A stretch of DNA of 64,000 nucleotides from Auraticoccus monumenti (GCF_900101785.1 NZ_LT629688.1:3534001-3598000), one strand, 5' to 3'. Shown: positions 1-10,576, counted from the stretch's first letter. Program-made: numbers and translations. Notes: generated from the sequence alone by a model not told the origin.

Positions 1-1360
<1,360 letters not shown>

Positions 1361-1445
1361 CGTCCGTCCAGACTCTCACGCCCCGCCAAGGCGGTCGAGG
1401 CCATTGCCCGCGCATGCCCGGGGCGGACCCGGGTAGCACAGCGGC

Positions 1446-2264
1446 ATGGCAGACACCACGAGCACCCAGCCGCAGACCGCGATCGTCACCGGGGCCGACT
1501 CCGGCATCGGTCGCGCCACCGCCGTCGCCCTGGCCGAGCAGGGCCTGGACGTCGGCATCACCTGGTACGCCGACGAGGAGGGCGCCGCCCGCACCGCCCA
1601 GGAGGTCGAGGCTCACGGGCGCCGCGCCGTGGTCGAGCGGCTGGACACCAGCCAGCCCGACGGCTGCGCGGAGGTGGTGGACCGGCTGGTCGAGCAGCTC
1701 GGCGGCCGGCTGGACGTGCTGGTCAACAACGCCGGCGACGGCGACTCGAGCCCGTTCCTCGACCTGTCCCTGGAGGCCTGGCGCCGCGTGATGGCCATCG
1801 ACCTGGAGGGTGCCTTCGTGGTGCTCCAGGCCGGGGCCCGCCACATGGTGCGCGGCGGGCGCGGCGGCCGGCTGGTCGCGGTGACCAGCGTCCACGAGCA
1901 CCAGCCCCGCGTCGGGGCCTCGGCCTACGACGCCGCCAAGCACGGTCTCGGCGGCCTGATCAAGACGATGGCCCTCGAGCTGGGTCAGCACGCCATCACC
2001 GCCAACTCCGTGGCCCCGGGCGAGATCGCCACCCCGATGACCGGCAACGAGGACGTCGACCCCCGGACGGTCTCCCGCCCCGGCATCCCGCTCGGACGCC
2101 CCGGCGACGCCCGCGAGGTGGCCGCGGTGATCGCCTTCCTGGCCTCACCCGCCGGGTGCTACGTGACCGGCGCGTCCTGGCTGGTCGACGGCGGCATGAC
2201 CCAGATGGGTCCGCAGGCCGGCAGCCACCTCCAGGGCGACGACTGGCGCGACGCCGCCGGCTGA
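1446..2264 (+). CDS. SDR family oxidoreductase
   Basis: A 272-residue classical short-chain dehydrogenase/reductase. The cofactor motif TGADSGIG lies at residues 15-22, NNAG at about 95-98, and the catalytic Tyr-x-x-x-Lys in YDAAK at about 160-164, with a Ser in the preceding VTSVHE strand. It ends with the usual DGG motif. The substrate cannot be read from sequence; the closest look is to glucose-dehydrogenase-like or 3-oxoacyl reductase-like SDRs. The start ATG is preceded by TAGCAC six bases upstream (1434-1439), which fits a leaderless transcript, and no Shine-Dalgarno is present. It stands alone between divergent hflX and convergent dapF. Confidence 0.9.
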   Translation: MADTTSTQPQTAIVTGADSGIGRATAVALAEQGLDVGITWYADEEGAARTAQEVEAHGRRAVVERLDTSQPDGCAEVVDRLVEQLGGRLDVLVNNAGDGDSSPFLDLSLEAWRRVMAIDLEGAFVVLQAGARHMVRGGRGGRLVAVTSVHEHQPRVGASAYDAAKHGLGGLIKTMALELGQHAITANSVAPGEIATPMTGNEDVDPRTVSRPGIPLGRPGDAREVAAVIAFLASPAGCYVTGASWLVDGGMTQMGPQAGSHLQGDDWRDAAG

Positions 2265-2292
2265 CCCGCGGTCGCGCGGGGCGCCGCCCGGA

Positions 2293-3156
2293 TCAGGCGG
2301 CGGTGCGTCGGTCCGGGAGCACGACCTCCCCGTGCGCCACGAGCTCGGCGGGTCCGGTCATCCAGGCCTCGCCGTCGGCCAGCTCGACCTCGACGGTGCC
2401 GCCGCGCACGTCGACCCGCCAGGTGCCCGAGCCGGCACCGACCCGGGCGGCGTGGGCGGCGGCCACGGCCACGGTCCCGGTGCCGCAGGACAGGGTCTCC
2501 CCGGAGCCGCGCTCGTGCACCCGCATCCGGAGGTGGCGCTCGCCGAGCACGGTGACGAACTCGACGTTCACCCCGGAGGGGAAGTGATCGGCCGGCACCC
2601 ACGACGGGGCTGCAGAGAGGTCGAGGGCGTCCAGGACGTCCGGGGTCGCCGGCGCGCCGAGGAGCACGACCGCGTGCGGGTTGCCGACGTCCACCGCGGT
2701 GGCCGGCCAGGAGCGTCGCTCCCCCGCCACCGGGGCGCTCACCTGCACCGCGTCGGGGGTGGTGCGGACGGGACCCATCGACACGCGGAGCCGTCCGTCG
2801 GGCTGGGCGGCCACGGTGCGCAGGCCGGAGCGGGTGGCCACCTGGACCTCGGGGCCGTCGGCCAGCCCGCTGTCGAGCAGGTGCCGGGCGAAGACCCGGA
2901 TGCCGTTGCCGCACATCTCGGCCACCGAGCCGTCGGCGTTGCGGTAGTCCATGAACCACAGCGAGCCGTCGCCCTCCCAGGAGGGGACGTGCTCGGCCTT
3001 GACCGCGCGGAGCAGGCCGTCCCCGCCGATGCCGGCGCGCCGGTCGCAGAGCCAGCGGACGTCGTCCTCGTCGGGGTCGAGGAGGCCGTGGCGGTCGACC
3101 AGGAGCACGAAGTCGTTGAGGGTGCCGTGGCCCTTGGCGAACGTCCAGCTGCGCAT
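2293..3156 (-). CDS. dapF: diaminopimelate epimerase
   Basis: Converts LL- to meso-diaminopimelate for peptidoglycan and lysine synthesis in the cytoplasm. Length is 287 aa, normal for the family. Both catalytic cysteines are visible, in MCGNGIR and in SCGTGTVA, about 120-130 residues apart, as expected for the two pseudo-symmetric halves. I start at the ATG at 3154-3156 (protein MRSWTFAKGHG), because homologues begin with this F-x-K-x-x-G-x-x-N-D-F segment. The box GACAAT lies seven bases before that ATG. An in-frame ATG three codons upstream (3163-3165) is the alternative. It follows miaA with a 73-base gap. Confidence 0.95.
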   Translation of the reverse strand: MRSWTFAKGHGTLNDFVLLVDRHGLLDPDEDDVRWLCDRRAGIGGDGLLRAVKAEHVPSWEGDGSLWFMDYRNADGSVAEMCGNGIRVFARHLLDSGLADGPEVQVATRSGLRTVAAQPDGRLRVSMGPVRTTPDAVQVSAPVAGERRSWPATAVDVGNPHAVVLLGAPATPDVLDALDLSAAPSWVPADHFPSGVNVEFVTVLGERHLRMRVHERGSGETLSCGTGTVAVAAAHAARVGAGSGTWRVDVRGGTVEVELADGEAWMTGPAELVAHGEVVLPDRRTAA

Positions 3157-3229
3157 GACACCCATTGTCCGCGCCCGACCCCAGCGCTCCAACTCCTCCG
3201 CGCCCGGCCCGAGCGCACCAGCCCGGAGC

Positions 3230-4171
3230 TCAGCCGCGGGACCCGTCGAGCAGGGCCAGCACCCGGGACAGCTGCTCCTCCCGGGGGGCGAGGGCGTCGG
3301 TCCAGACGATCCGTGGGTCGCGGCGGAACCAGCCCAGCTGCTTGCGGGCGAAGCGGCGGGTGCGGGCGACGGTCTGCTCGCGGGCCTCGTCCTCGGTGAT
3401 CTCCCCGGCCAGGTGCTGCAGGACCTGGCGGTAGCCCAGCGCCCGGGACGCGGTGCGACCCCGGCGCAGACCGGCCGCCTCCAGCCGCCGGGTCTCCTCC
3501 ACCAGCCCGTCGGCCCACATCCGGTCCACCCGCTCGGCGATCCGGGCGTCCATCACCGTGCGGTCCACAGTCAGTCCCACCTGCAGGGTGCCGGGACGGT
3601 GGTATCGCGGTTCGGGCAGGGCTGCGGAGAAGGTGCCGGTCAGCTCGAGCACCTCCAGGGCCCGCACCACCCGTCGGGCATTGCCCGGCTCCATCCGCTC
3701 CGCCGCCGCCGGCGCCCGCCGGAGCAGCCGCTGCCACAGGGCGGGGAGCCCGAGCTCCTCGACCTCGGCCTCCAGACGAGCCCGCAGCGCGGGGTCGGTG
3801 GCGGGGAAGTCGAACTCGTCCAGCACCGCCCGGACGTACAGCGACGAGCCCCCCACCAGCACCGGCAGGACGCCCCGGGCGGTGCAGTCGTCGATGGCGG
3901 CCCGCGCCATCGCCTGGAAGTCGGCCACGCTGGCGTCGTCGGTGACCTCCAGCACGTCCAGCAGGTGGTGCGGGATGCCGCGCCGCTCGGCGGGTGAGGG
4001 CTTGGCGGTGCCGATGTCCATCCCCCGGTAGACGAGCATCGAGTCGGTGTTCACCACCTCCGCCGCCCCACCCCGGGCCACCCAGGCCTGCACCAGGTCC
4101 AGCGAGAGGGAGGTCTTGCCCGAGGCGGTCGGCCCGATCAGGCTGAGCACCGGCAGCTGCGCTGCACCCAC
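3230..4171 (-). CDS. miaA: tRNA dimethylallyltransferase
   Basis: Transfers a dimethylallyl group to N6 of A37 in tRNAs reading UNN codons, supplying the substrate of MiaB, which is encoded nearby at 6211-7719. The P-loop GPTASGKTSL lies at residues 13-22 of the chosen protein, followed by the conserved NTDSMLVYRGMDIGTAKP segment and the HHLLDV motif. The reading frame is open further upstream, but I choose the GTG at 4169-4171. It gives 313 aa, the family length, puts the P-loop near the N-terminus, and has a strong GGGGAGGA about ten bases before it. The longer reading would add a low-complexity extension into the intergenic region. Confidence 0.93.
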   Translation of the reverse strand: MGAAQLPVLSLIGPTASGKTSLSLDLVQAWVARGGAAEVVNTDSMLVYRGMDIGTAKPSPAERRGIPHHLLDVLEVTDDASVADFQAMARAAIDDCTARGVLPVLVGGSSLYVRAVLDEFDFPATDPALRARLEAEVEELGLPALWQRLLRRAPAAAERMEPGNARRVVRALEVLELTGTFSAALPEPRYHRPGTLQVGLTVDRTVMDARIAERVDRMWADGLVEETRRLEAAGLRRGRTASRALGYRQVLQHLAGEITEDEAREQTVARTRRFARKQLGWFRRDPRIVWTDALAPREEQLSRVLALLDGSRG

Positions 4172-4308
4172 CGCGTCACCGTCCTCCCCGCCCGTCGCGA
4201 CCCCTCCCGGCCGGACCGGCTCGCTTGGCCGATCTTGGCAGAATCGGGGGTGGTCGCTGTTCGACCTCGGTCCCGGACGGGTCCGGCCACCCTGCGGAAG
4301 GACGTTCG

Positions 4309-4512
4309 ATGGGACTCTTCGACAAGGCCAAGGACCTGGCAGCACAGCACTCCGAGACGCTGCGCAAGGGCGTCGACAAGGCCGGTGACGCCGTGGACCA
4401 GCGCACCGGCGGCAAGCACGCCGGCACCGTCGACAAGGGCCAGGACGCCCTCCGCAAGGTCATCGACGGCAACCGGCGCGGCGGCGACACCACCCCTCCG
4501 CCGGCCTCCTGA
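4309..4512 (+). CDS. small MT0933-like antitoxin family protein
   Basis: A 67-residue, highly charged, predicted helical protein. It begins MGLFDKAKDLAAQHSE and carries repeated Lys-x-x-Asp-Lys-Ala-Gly-Asp type heptads and the TGGKH segment typical of the Pfam MT0933-like antitoxin family (PF14013). The start ATG has GGAAGGA six bases upstream. No toxin gene lies next to it: it sits between divergent miaA and the converging 527-aa ORF, so an antitoxin role is doubtful; many members of this family are orphans. Function is unknown beyond family assignment. Confidence 0.8.
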   Translation: MGLFDKAKDLAAQHSETLRKGVDKAGDAVDQRTGGKHAGTVDKGQDALRKVIDGNRRGGDTTPPPAS

Positions 4513-4553
4513 GCCTCCACGGCGGCTGACCCGCCGCAGCACCGGGCCGGGGT

Positions 4554-4573
4554 GGGCGGGGCCGGCCCCGCCC
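4554..4573. terminator. palindromic hairpin between convergent genes
   Basis: A perfect 20-base palindrome (GGGCGGGGCC and its complement) lies between the converging ends at 4512 and 4588. It would fold in RNA of either strand and probably terminates both genes, but no U-tract follows. Confidence 0.55.
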
Positions 4574-4587
4574 GGGTCGAGCCGTGC

Positions 4588-6171
4588 TCAGCGCGGTGGG
4601 GTCAGCGGACCGGCACCGCGGGCGGCGAGGGACGCCGCCAGCCGCTGGTGCCGGGCCCGGTGCTCGGCGTCGGCGCGGGCGCGCTCGTCGCGCGCCACCA
4701 CCAGCTGCTCCCCGGCTGTATGGATCGCCGCGTCGAGGTCGGCCAGCCGCTGCTCGCGCCAGCGTCGCTCCTCGGCCCGGGCCCGGGTGCGCAGGTAGAA
4801 GCCGGCCGCTCCGACGAGCAGGCCCAGCACCACCAGGACGCCCCCGGCCGTCGGGCTGGCCGCCAGCGTCACCAGGCCGAGGACCACGGCCACCGCACCG
4901 CCCACCCAGCAGCCCAGCGCCGGCCGCGGCAGACCGGACGTCTCGCGCTCCACCTGGGCCCGCGAGCTGCGCATCACCGCCGGGTCCACGCCCTCGGGCC
5001 CGGCCTCGATCCGCCAGCCACCGTTCTGGACCGAGACCGCCAACGGCTCGCGCCGGACCTCCACCGGGATGGAGGCCACCAGGGCGGCCAGGTGCGGGCG
5101 CAGCCACTCCCGGGCCACCTGCCGGGCATCTGGGGCCTCACCGCGGCTGCGGGCGACCACCCAGTCCCGCACCGGCACCCCGGCCGGCGTCTCCGGCGCG
5201 GTCTGCACCGACGCCTCGGGGTGCTCGATCTGGGCCCGGAGCCGGGTGGCCAACGCGATCAGGTCGCGCTCCTCCGGACCACCCTCGGCCACCAGTCCCC
5301 CGACCAGCGCCCGGAGCCGCGTCAGCGGGTCCTCCAGGCGAGGGACGCCGGCGGTGCGCGGCGCCGCCGGCTCGCGGTCGCGGTCGCGGTCGCGGAGCAG
5401 GGGGCGCCTCAGCGGCCCGTCGACGGGCTCCTCCGGCCACGGCCCGTCCACCACGAGGCGCTCCACCCAGTCCAGCCGACGCTCCTCGTCGCCGGTCCCC
5501 ACCTGCTCGTGCAGCCAGGCGCTCCAGCCGGCCCGCTCGTCGGCGAGGTGGTGCTGGACGACCTGCTCGACCGCGACCAGGCCCTCCGGACCGAGTGCGC
5601 CGGTCAGCGCGGCGTCGGCGACCGCCAGCTGGGCGGGGTCGAAGGCCCCGTCGGTGGTCAGCGCCGAGGCCAGCAGGTCCACCACCTGGTCGCCGTGACC
5701 CAGCGCCGTGGCGCAGGCCACCAGGAACACCTCCGCCGACGGGTCCTGGGCCGACGCGCGCGCCTCGAGCTCGGGGTCGCGCCGTCCGGCGGCGACCGCG
5801 ACCAGGGCGTTCACCGCGTCCAGCAGCCAGTACCGGCTGTCGTAGCGCTCGGGGTCGAGGGGCTCGGGCACCACCCCGGCGGAGAGGGACTCGATCACCT
5901 CGACCGCGTCCCGTCGGATCATCCGGGTGTCGCCGAAGGCGATCAGCTGCTCGCGGACGTCGCCGAGCTCGACGTAGGCGTCGAAGGCCCGGGAGAGGGC
6001 GCTCAGCCGGGCCTCCATCGAGCCCTGCACCTGGGCCAGCTGGCTCCTCAGCCGGCTGGCGTTGCGGGCCGCGCTCGCCGCCGCCGCGCTGGCGCTCTCC
6101 AGCTCGTCGCGCAGCAACCGGTCGCGGCCGTACTCGCTGCTGAAGAACCAGGTCAGGTCGTCGACGGGCAT
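4588..6171 (-). CDS. uncharacterised coiled-coil membrane protein
   Basis: A 527-residue protein I cannot assign to a named function. Residues 1-70 are rich in Ala, Arg and Glu and predicted coiled coil (LRDELESASAAAASAARNAS). The middle (about 90-400) is a soluble, Leu/Ala/Glu-rich helical domain. Two hydrophobic helices follow at roughly 425-465 (VGGAVAVVLGLVTLAA and GVLVVLGLLVGAAGFYL), joined by a short turn. The C-terminal 60 residues are again a charged helix rich in Arg, Ala and Glu. No signal peptide is seen. It lies 39 bases downstream of miaB on the same strand and may be co-transcribed. ORFs of this kind occur between miaB and miaA in some other actinobacteria as hypothetical proteins (general knowledge, not checked). 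Confidence 0.8.
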   Translation of the reverse strand: MPVDDLTWFFSSEYGRDRLLRDELESASAAAASAARNASRLRSQLAQVQGSMEARLSALSRAFDAYVELGDVREQLIAFGDTRMIRRDAVEVIESLSAGVVPEPLDPERYDSRYWLLDAVNALVAVAAGRRDPELEARASAQDPSAEVFLVACATALGHGDQVVDLLASALTTDGAFDPAQLAVADAALTGALGPEGLVAVEQVVQHHLADERAGWSAWLHEQVGTGDEERRLDWVERLVVDGPWPEEPVDGPLRRPLLRDRDRDREPAAPRTAGVPRLEDPLTRLRALVGGLVAEGGPEERDLIALATRLRAQIEHPEASVQTAPETPAGVPVRDWVVARSRGEAPDARQVAREWLRPHLAALVASIPVEVRREPLAVSVQNGGWRIEAGPEGVDPAVMRSSRAQVERETSGLPRPALGCWVGGAVAVVLGLVTLAASPTAGGVLVVLGLLVGAAGFYLRTRARAEERRWREQRLADLDAAIHTAGEQLVVARDERARADAEHRARHQRLAASLAARGAGPLTPPR

Positions 6172-6210
6172 GGCAGGAGTGTGCCCGACCAGGCGGTCAG
6201 CGACCCGGGC

Positions 6211-7719
6211 TCAGCCGACCGAGCAACCCGTCGCCTCCGGCAGCGGGGCCGGGACGCCGAGCACGGGCATACCGAGACCCACAGCGCGACCGCTGGTGGC
6301 CGGACGCCCCTGCGCGCCCTCCCAGGCGTCCCCGCCGCGGGTGCGCCGCAGCGACAGCAGCCCGCCGTCGGCGGTCAGGTGGTGCGGGGCGGCGTGGCTG
6401 ACCACGACCTCGGCCAGGTCGCCGGGGCGGGGGCGCTCGTCGCCCTCGGCCAGCCGGACGTGCACCAGCCGGTTGTCCCTGGCCCGGCCGCTGAGGCGCT
6501 GGGTGGCCCCGTCCTTGCGGCCCTCGCCGGCGGCGAACATCACCTCCACCGTGCGTCCGACCTGGGCCTGGTTCTCCGCCAGCGCGATGCCGTCCACCTC
6601 GGCCAGCAGCCGCAGGTAGCGCTCCTGCACCACCTCCTTGGGCACCTGGTCGGCCATGGTGGCCGCCGGCGTCCCCGGCCGGATGGAGTACTGGAAGGTG
6701 AAGGCGGCGCTGAAGCGGGCCTGCCGGACCACCTCCAGGGTGTCGGCGAAGTCGGCCTCGGTCTCGCCGGGGAAGCCGACGATGATGTCGGTGGTGATCG
6801 CCGCCTCGGGCATCGACGTGCGGACCCGGTCGATGATGCCGAGGAAGCGGTCGCTGCGGTAGGAGCGGCGCATCGCCTTGAGCACCGCGTCCGAGCCCGA
6901 CTGCAGCGGCATGTGGAGCTGGGGCATCACGTTGGGCGTCTCGGCCATGGCCGCGATGACGTCGTCGGTGAAGTCGCGCGGGTGCGGTGAGGTGAAGCGG
7001 ACCCGCTCCAGACCCTCGACCTGCCCGCAGGCCCGCAGCAGCTTCGCGAAGGCCTGCCGGTCGCCGAACTCCACGCCGTAGGCGTTCACGTTCTGGCCCA
7101 GCAGGGTGACCTCCTGGACGCCCTCGTCGACCAGGGCCCGGATCTCGGCCAGCACGTCACCGGGTCGGCGGTCGGTCTCCTTCCCGCGCAGGGCGGGGAC
7201 GATGCAGAAGGTGCAGGTGTTGTTGCAGCCGACGCTGATCGAGACCCAGGCGGCGTAGGCCTGGTCGCGGCGGGTCGGCAGCGTGGAGGGGAACTGCTCC
7301 AGGGACTCCACGATCTCCACCTGGGCCTGCTGCTGCACCCGGGCGCGCTCCAGCAGCACCGGCAGGGTGCCGATGTTGTGGGTGCCGAAGACGACGTCGA
7401 CCCAGGGGGCCTTCCGCGTGATGGTGCTGCGGTCCTTCTGGGCGAGGCAGCCGCCGACCGCGATCTGCATGCCGGGGTGGGCCTGCTTGGCCGGCAGCAG
7501 GTGGCCGAGGTTGCCGTAGAGCTTGTTGTCGGCGTTCTCACGGACCGCGCAGGTGTTGAACACCACCACGTCGGCCGTACCGCCCTCCGGCGCGCGGGTG
7601 TAGCCCGCCGCCTCCAGCAGGCCGGAGATGCGCTCGGAGTCGTGCACGTTCATCTGGCAGCCGTAGGTGCGCACCTGGTAGCTGCGCCCGGTCGCGGGGG
7701 CGAGGGTCGTCTCAGTCAT
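6211..7719 (-). CDS. miaB: tRNA-2-methylthio-N6-dimethylallyladenosine synthase
   Basis: Radical-SAM methylthiotransferase that adds the 2-methylthio group to i6A37, the product of MiaA. It is 502 aa. The N-terminal MTTase domain begins [13 protein letters not shown]; the other auxiliary-cluster cysteines are in [10 protein letters not shown] and GGCLAQKD. The radical-SAM C-x3-C-x2-C is in [13 protein letters not shown] domain lies near residues 390-460 and an extra tail of about 30 residues follows, rich in Gly and Pro. The start ATG at 7717-7719 gives the usual short N-terminal tail. No obvious ribosome site precedes it. It is divergent from the aldose-epimerase-like gene. Confidence 0.96.
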   Translation of the reverse strand: MTETTLAPATGRSYQVRTYGCQMNVHDSERISGLLEAAGYTRAPEGGTADVVVFNTCAVRENADNKLYGNLGHLLPAKQAHPGMQIAVGGCLAQKDRSTITRKAPWVDVVFGTHNIGTLPVLLERARVQQQAQVEIVESLEQFPSTLPTRRDQAYAAWVSISVGCNNTCTFCIVPALRGKETDRRPGDVLAEIRALVDEGVQEVTLLGQNVNAYGVEFGDRQAFAKLLRACGQVEGLERVRFTSPHPRDFTDDVIAAMAETPNVMPQLHMPLQSGSDAVLKAMRRSYRSDRFLGIIDRVRTSMPEAAITTDIIVGFPGETEADFADTLEVVRQARFSAAFTFQYSIRPGTPAATMADQVPKEVVQERYLRLLAEVDGIALAENQAQVGRTVEVMFAAGEGRKDGATQRLSGRARDNRLVHVRLAEGDERPRPGDLAEVVVSHAAPHHLTADGGLLSLRRTRGGDAWEGAQGRPATSGRAVGLGMPVLGVPAPLPEATGCSVG

Positions 7720-7777
7720 GGCTGGTCAACTGTAGGCGCTCGCAGCGGCCTGGGCGGCCCCTCGTTAGGGTGGCGCC

Positions 7778-8686
7778 ATGAGCCCGAGCCTGCCCACCGG
7801 TGTCCAGCACGAGATCGTCCACGGCCCCTGGCGGGCGGTGGTCACCGAGGTCGGGGCGGTGCTGCGCGTGCTGCAGCGCGACGGCCGCGACGTGGTGGCC
7901 GGGATCGGGGAGACCGACCGGGTCACCAAGAGCCGCGGTCAGCAGCTGCTGCCCTGGCCCAACCGGATCCGCGACGGCGTCTACCGGTTCGGCGGCGAGG
8001 AGTTCCAGCTGGCGCTGAGCGAGCCCAAGCGCCACAACGCCATCCACGGGCTGGCCACCTGGCAGCCCTGGCAGACCGTGGGGTACACGGACTCGGAGCT
8101 GGTGCAGCGGGTGGTGGTGCACCCCCAGCTGGGCTGGCCGGGCACCGTCGAGGCCACGCTGACCCACCGGCTGGACGACGACGGGCTGTCGGTGGACGTC
8201 CGGGCCCGCAACACGGGACCGGTCCCGGTGCCCTTCGGCTACGCCGCCCACCCGTACCTCACCGTGGGCGAGGACACCGTCGACGAGGTCTCGGTGACGC
8301 TGCCCGCCGACACCTTCCTCGAGGTGGACGACCGGTTGCTCCCGATCCGCCGCTCACCGGTCGAGGGCAGCCCTGCGGACCTGCGCGCGGGCGAGCCGCT
8401 CGGCGCGCGGGTGCTGGACACCGCCTTCACCGACCTGCACCGCGACGAGGACGGCCGGTGGCGGATCGAGCTGGCCCACGGGGAACGCCGGGCGGTGCTG
8501 TGGGCCGACGAGTCCTTCGGCTGGGCCCAGCTGTTCACCGGTGAGCACCTGCGCGACATCAACCTCGCGGTGGAGCCGATGACCTGCGGCCCAGACGCCT
8601 TCAACGAGGGCCCGACGTCGGAGGACGTCATCGTCCTGGAGCCGGGTGCGGAGTTCCGCGGCACCTGGGGCCTCACCGGGCGCTGA
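7778..8686 (+). CDS. aldose 1-epimerase family protein
   Basis: A 302-residue protein of the galactose mutarotase superfamily, which interconverts the alpha and beta anomers of aldoses. Recognisable family segments are the LPWPNRIRDGVY motif at about 48-60, NAIHGLA with the conserved His at about 90, and GYAAHPYL around 155-162, where the second catalytic His lies. The C-terminal EPMTCGPDAFN is also characteristic. The ATG has no Shine-Dalgarno, but TAGGGT lies exactly six bases upstream (7766-7771), which predicts a leaderless mRNA. The sugar is unknown; sequences of this type are often annotated only as galactose mutarotase-like. Confidence 0.92.
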   Translation: MSPSLPTGVQHEIVHGPWRAVVTEVGAVLRVLQRDGRDVVAGIGETDRVTKSRGQQLLPWPNRIRDGVYRFGGEEFQLALSEPKRHNAIHGLATWQPWQTVGYTDSELVQRVVVHPQLGWPGTVEATLTHRLDDDGLSVDVRARNTGPVPVPFGYAAHPYLTVGEDTVDEVSVTLPADTFLEVDDRLLPIRRSPVEGSPADLRAGEPLGARVLDTAFTDLHRDEDGRWRIELAHGERRAVLWADESFGWAQLFTGEHLRDINLAVEPMTCGPDAFNEGPTSEDVIVLEPGAEFRGTWGLTGR

Positions 8687-8718
8687 GCGAGAGGATCGAC
8701 GGCGCCGGCGCGGAAACG

Positions 8719-8735
8719 TAACCGAATCTCAACCG
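8719..8735 (+). promoter_or_regulatory. 11-base-spaced direct repeats upstream of glutamate importer
   Basis: TAACCG (8719-8724) and CAACCG (8730-8735) are repeated with an 11-base period about 45 bases before the start of the glutamate importer operon, next to GAAACGTAACC. The spacing suits OmpR/PhoB-type regulators such as GlnR or PhoP. This is a pattern match only. Confidence 0.3.
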
Positions 8736-8779
8736 GCAGCGGCCCCGGGGGCGCACCTGCTGCCGATAGTGTCCGGCCC

Positions 8780-9595
8780 ATGACCGACTCCCTGGGCACC
8801 CCGCCCGCCGACCTCGGCGCCCCGTCCAGCGGCTCCCTGGGCCGCCCCCCGGTGCCGGACGACCCGTTGGTCGTGCTCTCGGGGGTGAACAAGCACTTCG
8901 GTCCCCTGCACGTGCTGCGCGACATCGACCTGACCATCCACCGCGGTGAGGTGGTGATCGTGATCGGGCCGTCCGGTTCGGGCAAGTCCACCCTCTGCCG
9001 CACCATCAACCGGCTCGAGACCTACGAGACCGGCACCATCACCATCGACGGCGAGCCCCTCCCCGAGGAGGGCAAGGCGCTGGCCCGGCTGCGCGCCGAC
9101 GTCGGGATGGTGTTCCAGTCGTTCAACCTGTTCGCGCACAAGACGATCCTGGAGAACGTCACGCTCGGGCCGACCAAGGTGCGTCGCGTCGGCGCCGCCG
9201 AGGCGCGCACCCGTGCGATGGAGCTGCTCGAGCGCGTCGGGGTGGCACACCAGGCCGAGAAGTACCCCGCCCAGCTCTCCGGCGGCCAGCAGCAGCGGGT
9301 CGCCATCGCCCGGGCGCTGGCCATGGACCCGAAGGTGATCCTCTTCGACGAGCCGACCTCGGCGCTGGACCCGGAGATGATCAACGAGGTCCTCGACGTG
9401 ATGACCGACCTGGCCCGGGACGGGATGACCATGGTCGTGGTCACCCACGAGATGGGCTTCGCCCGGAAGGCGGCCAACCGGGTGGTCTTCATGGCCGACG
9501 GCCAGGTCGTCGAGACCGGCACCCCGACGGAGTTCTTCACCAACCCGCGCAGCGAGCGGGCCAAGGACTTCCTCGGCAAGATCCTGACCCACTGA
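8780..9595 (+). CDS. gluA: glutamate/amino-acid ABC transporter ATP-binding protein
   Basis: The ATPase of a polar amino-acid importer, 271 aa. A disordered N-terminal tail of about 30 residues rich in Pro, Gly and Ser precedes the domain. Walker A is GPSGSGKST near residue 65, the Q-loop is MVFQSFNLF, the signature LSGGQQQR is near 168, Walker B is VILFDEPTS near 187, and the switch His is in VVTHEMGFA. It is the first gene of a four-gene operon with a binding protein and two permeases, in the order of the Corynebacterium gluABCD system. TAGTGT at 8767-8772 lies seven bases before the ATG, so the transcript may be leaderless. The symbol is by operon resemblance; aspartate or glutamine could also be transported. 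Confidence 0.93.
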   Translation: MTDSLGTPPADLGAPSSGSLGRPPVPDDPLVVLSGVNKHFGPLHVLRDIDLTIHRGEVVIVIGPSGSGKSTLCRTINRLETYETGTITIDGEPLPEEGKALARLRADVGMVFQSFNLFAHKTILENVTLGPTKVRRVGAAEARTRAMELLERVGVAHQAEKYPAQLSGGQQQRVAIARALAMDPKVILFDEPTSALDPEMINEVLDVMTDLARDGMTMVVVTHEMGFARKAANRVVFMADGQVVETGTPTEFFTNPRSERAKDFLGKILTH

Positions 9596-9646
9596 CCGAT
9601 CTCCCCGCAGCGGCGGGGGGCACCGAAGAACCACGAAGGAGTTCCC

Positions 9647-10504
9647 ATGAATGCGGCCAAGAAGCTGCTGGTCCTGGCGGCGTCGGCCCTGGTGGCCCTG
9701 CCGCTGTCCGCCTGCGTCAACCAGGAGGCAGCACAGCCCGGCGGTGGCGGCGGCGAGGGTGGCGGTGGCGACGAGAGCGTCACCATCGGCATCAAGTTCG
9801 ACCAGCCGGGTCTCGGCCTGCGCGAGGGCGAGAACTACACCGGTTTCGACGTCGAGGTGGCCAAGTACGTGGCCGGCGAGCTCGGCTACGGCGAGGACCA
9901 GATCACCTTCGTGGAGTCCCCCTCGGCCCAGCGCGAGACCCTGCTGTCCTCGGGCCAGGTGGACATGATCTTCGCCACCTACTCCATCACCGACACCCGC
10001 AAGGAGCAGGTCTCCTTCGCCGGGCCGTACATCATCGCCGGGCAGGACCTGCTGGTCCGCGCCGACGACAGCTCGATCACCGGCCCGGACTCCCTGGAGG
10101 GCAAGAAGCTCTGCTCGGTCACCGGCTCCACCCCCGCGGAGAAGGTGAAGGAGGAGTACCCCGACGTCGAGCTGCAGGAGTACCCGAACTACTCCGCCTG
10201 CGTGCAGGCCCTGAGCACCAACGGCGTGGACGCGGTCACCACCGACAACACCATCCTGGCCGGGTTCGCCGCCCAGCCGCAGTACGAGGGCCAGCTCAAG
10301 GTCGTCGGCACCACCTTCTCCGAGGAGCGCTACGGCGTCGGCATCCCCAAGGGCGACGTCGAGCTCTGCGAGCAGGTCAACACCGCGCTGACCAAGATGG
10401 TCGACTCCGGGGAGTGGCAGACCGCCATCGACGAGACCCTGGGCGCCTCCGGCTTCCAGGTCGACACCTCGGTCAACCCGCCCGAGTTCGACACCTGCGC
10501 CTGA
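9647..10504 (+). CDS. gluB: glutamate-binding lipoprotein of ABC importer
   Basis: Extracytoplasmic solute-binding protein, 285 aa, of the family 3 type that captures polar amino acids. The signal peptide ends in the lipobox LSAC with the lipidated Cys near residue 24, followed by a flexible Gly-rich linker (residues 31-42). The domain starts at SVTIGIKFDQPG and contains the family 3 motif GFDVEVAKYVA and the FATYSITDTRKEQVSFAGPY segment. AAGGAG lies six bases before the ATG. It is 51 bases after the ATPase gene and is followed by a strong hairpin before the permeases, so it is probably expressed above them. Confidence 0.94.
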   Translation: MNAAKKLLVLAASALVALPLSACVNQEAAQPGGGGGEGGGGDESVTIGIKFDQPGLGLREGENYTGFDVEVAKYVAGELGYGEDQITFVESPSAQRETLLSSGQVDMIFATYSITDTRKEQVSFAGPYIIAGQDLLVRADDSSITGPDSLEGKKLCSVTGSTPAEKVKEEYPDVELQEYPNYSACVQALSTNGVDAVTTDNTILAGFAAQPQYEGQLKVVGTTFSEERYGVGIPKGDVELCEQVNTALTKMVDSGEWQTAIDETLGASGFQVDTSVNPPEFDTCA

Positions 10505-10520
10505 GCGCTGCTGCAGCACC

Positions 10521-10555
10521 CCCGGGGGCGGTGAGCACGGCTCACCGCCCCCGGG
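10521..10555 (+). terminator. intercistronic hairpin between binding protein and permease genes
   Basis: A perfect 16-base-pair stem (CCCGGGGGCGGTGAGC and its complement) with a 3-base loop, starting 17 bases after the binding-protein stop codon. No U-tract follows. It likely acts as a partial terminator or 3' stabiliser that sets a high ratio of binding protein to permease. Confidence 0.75.
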
Positions 10556-10576
10556 CCTGATCAGAGAGGCTGGACG

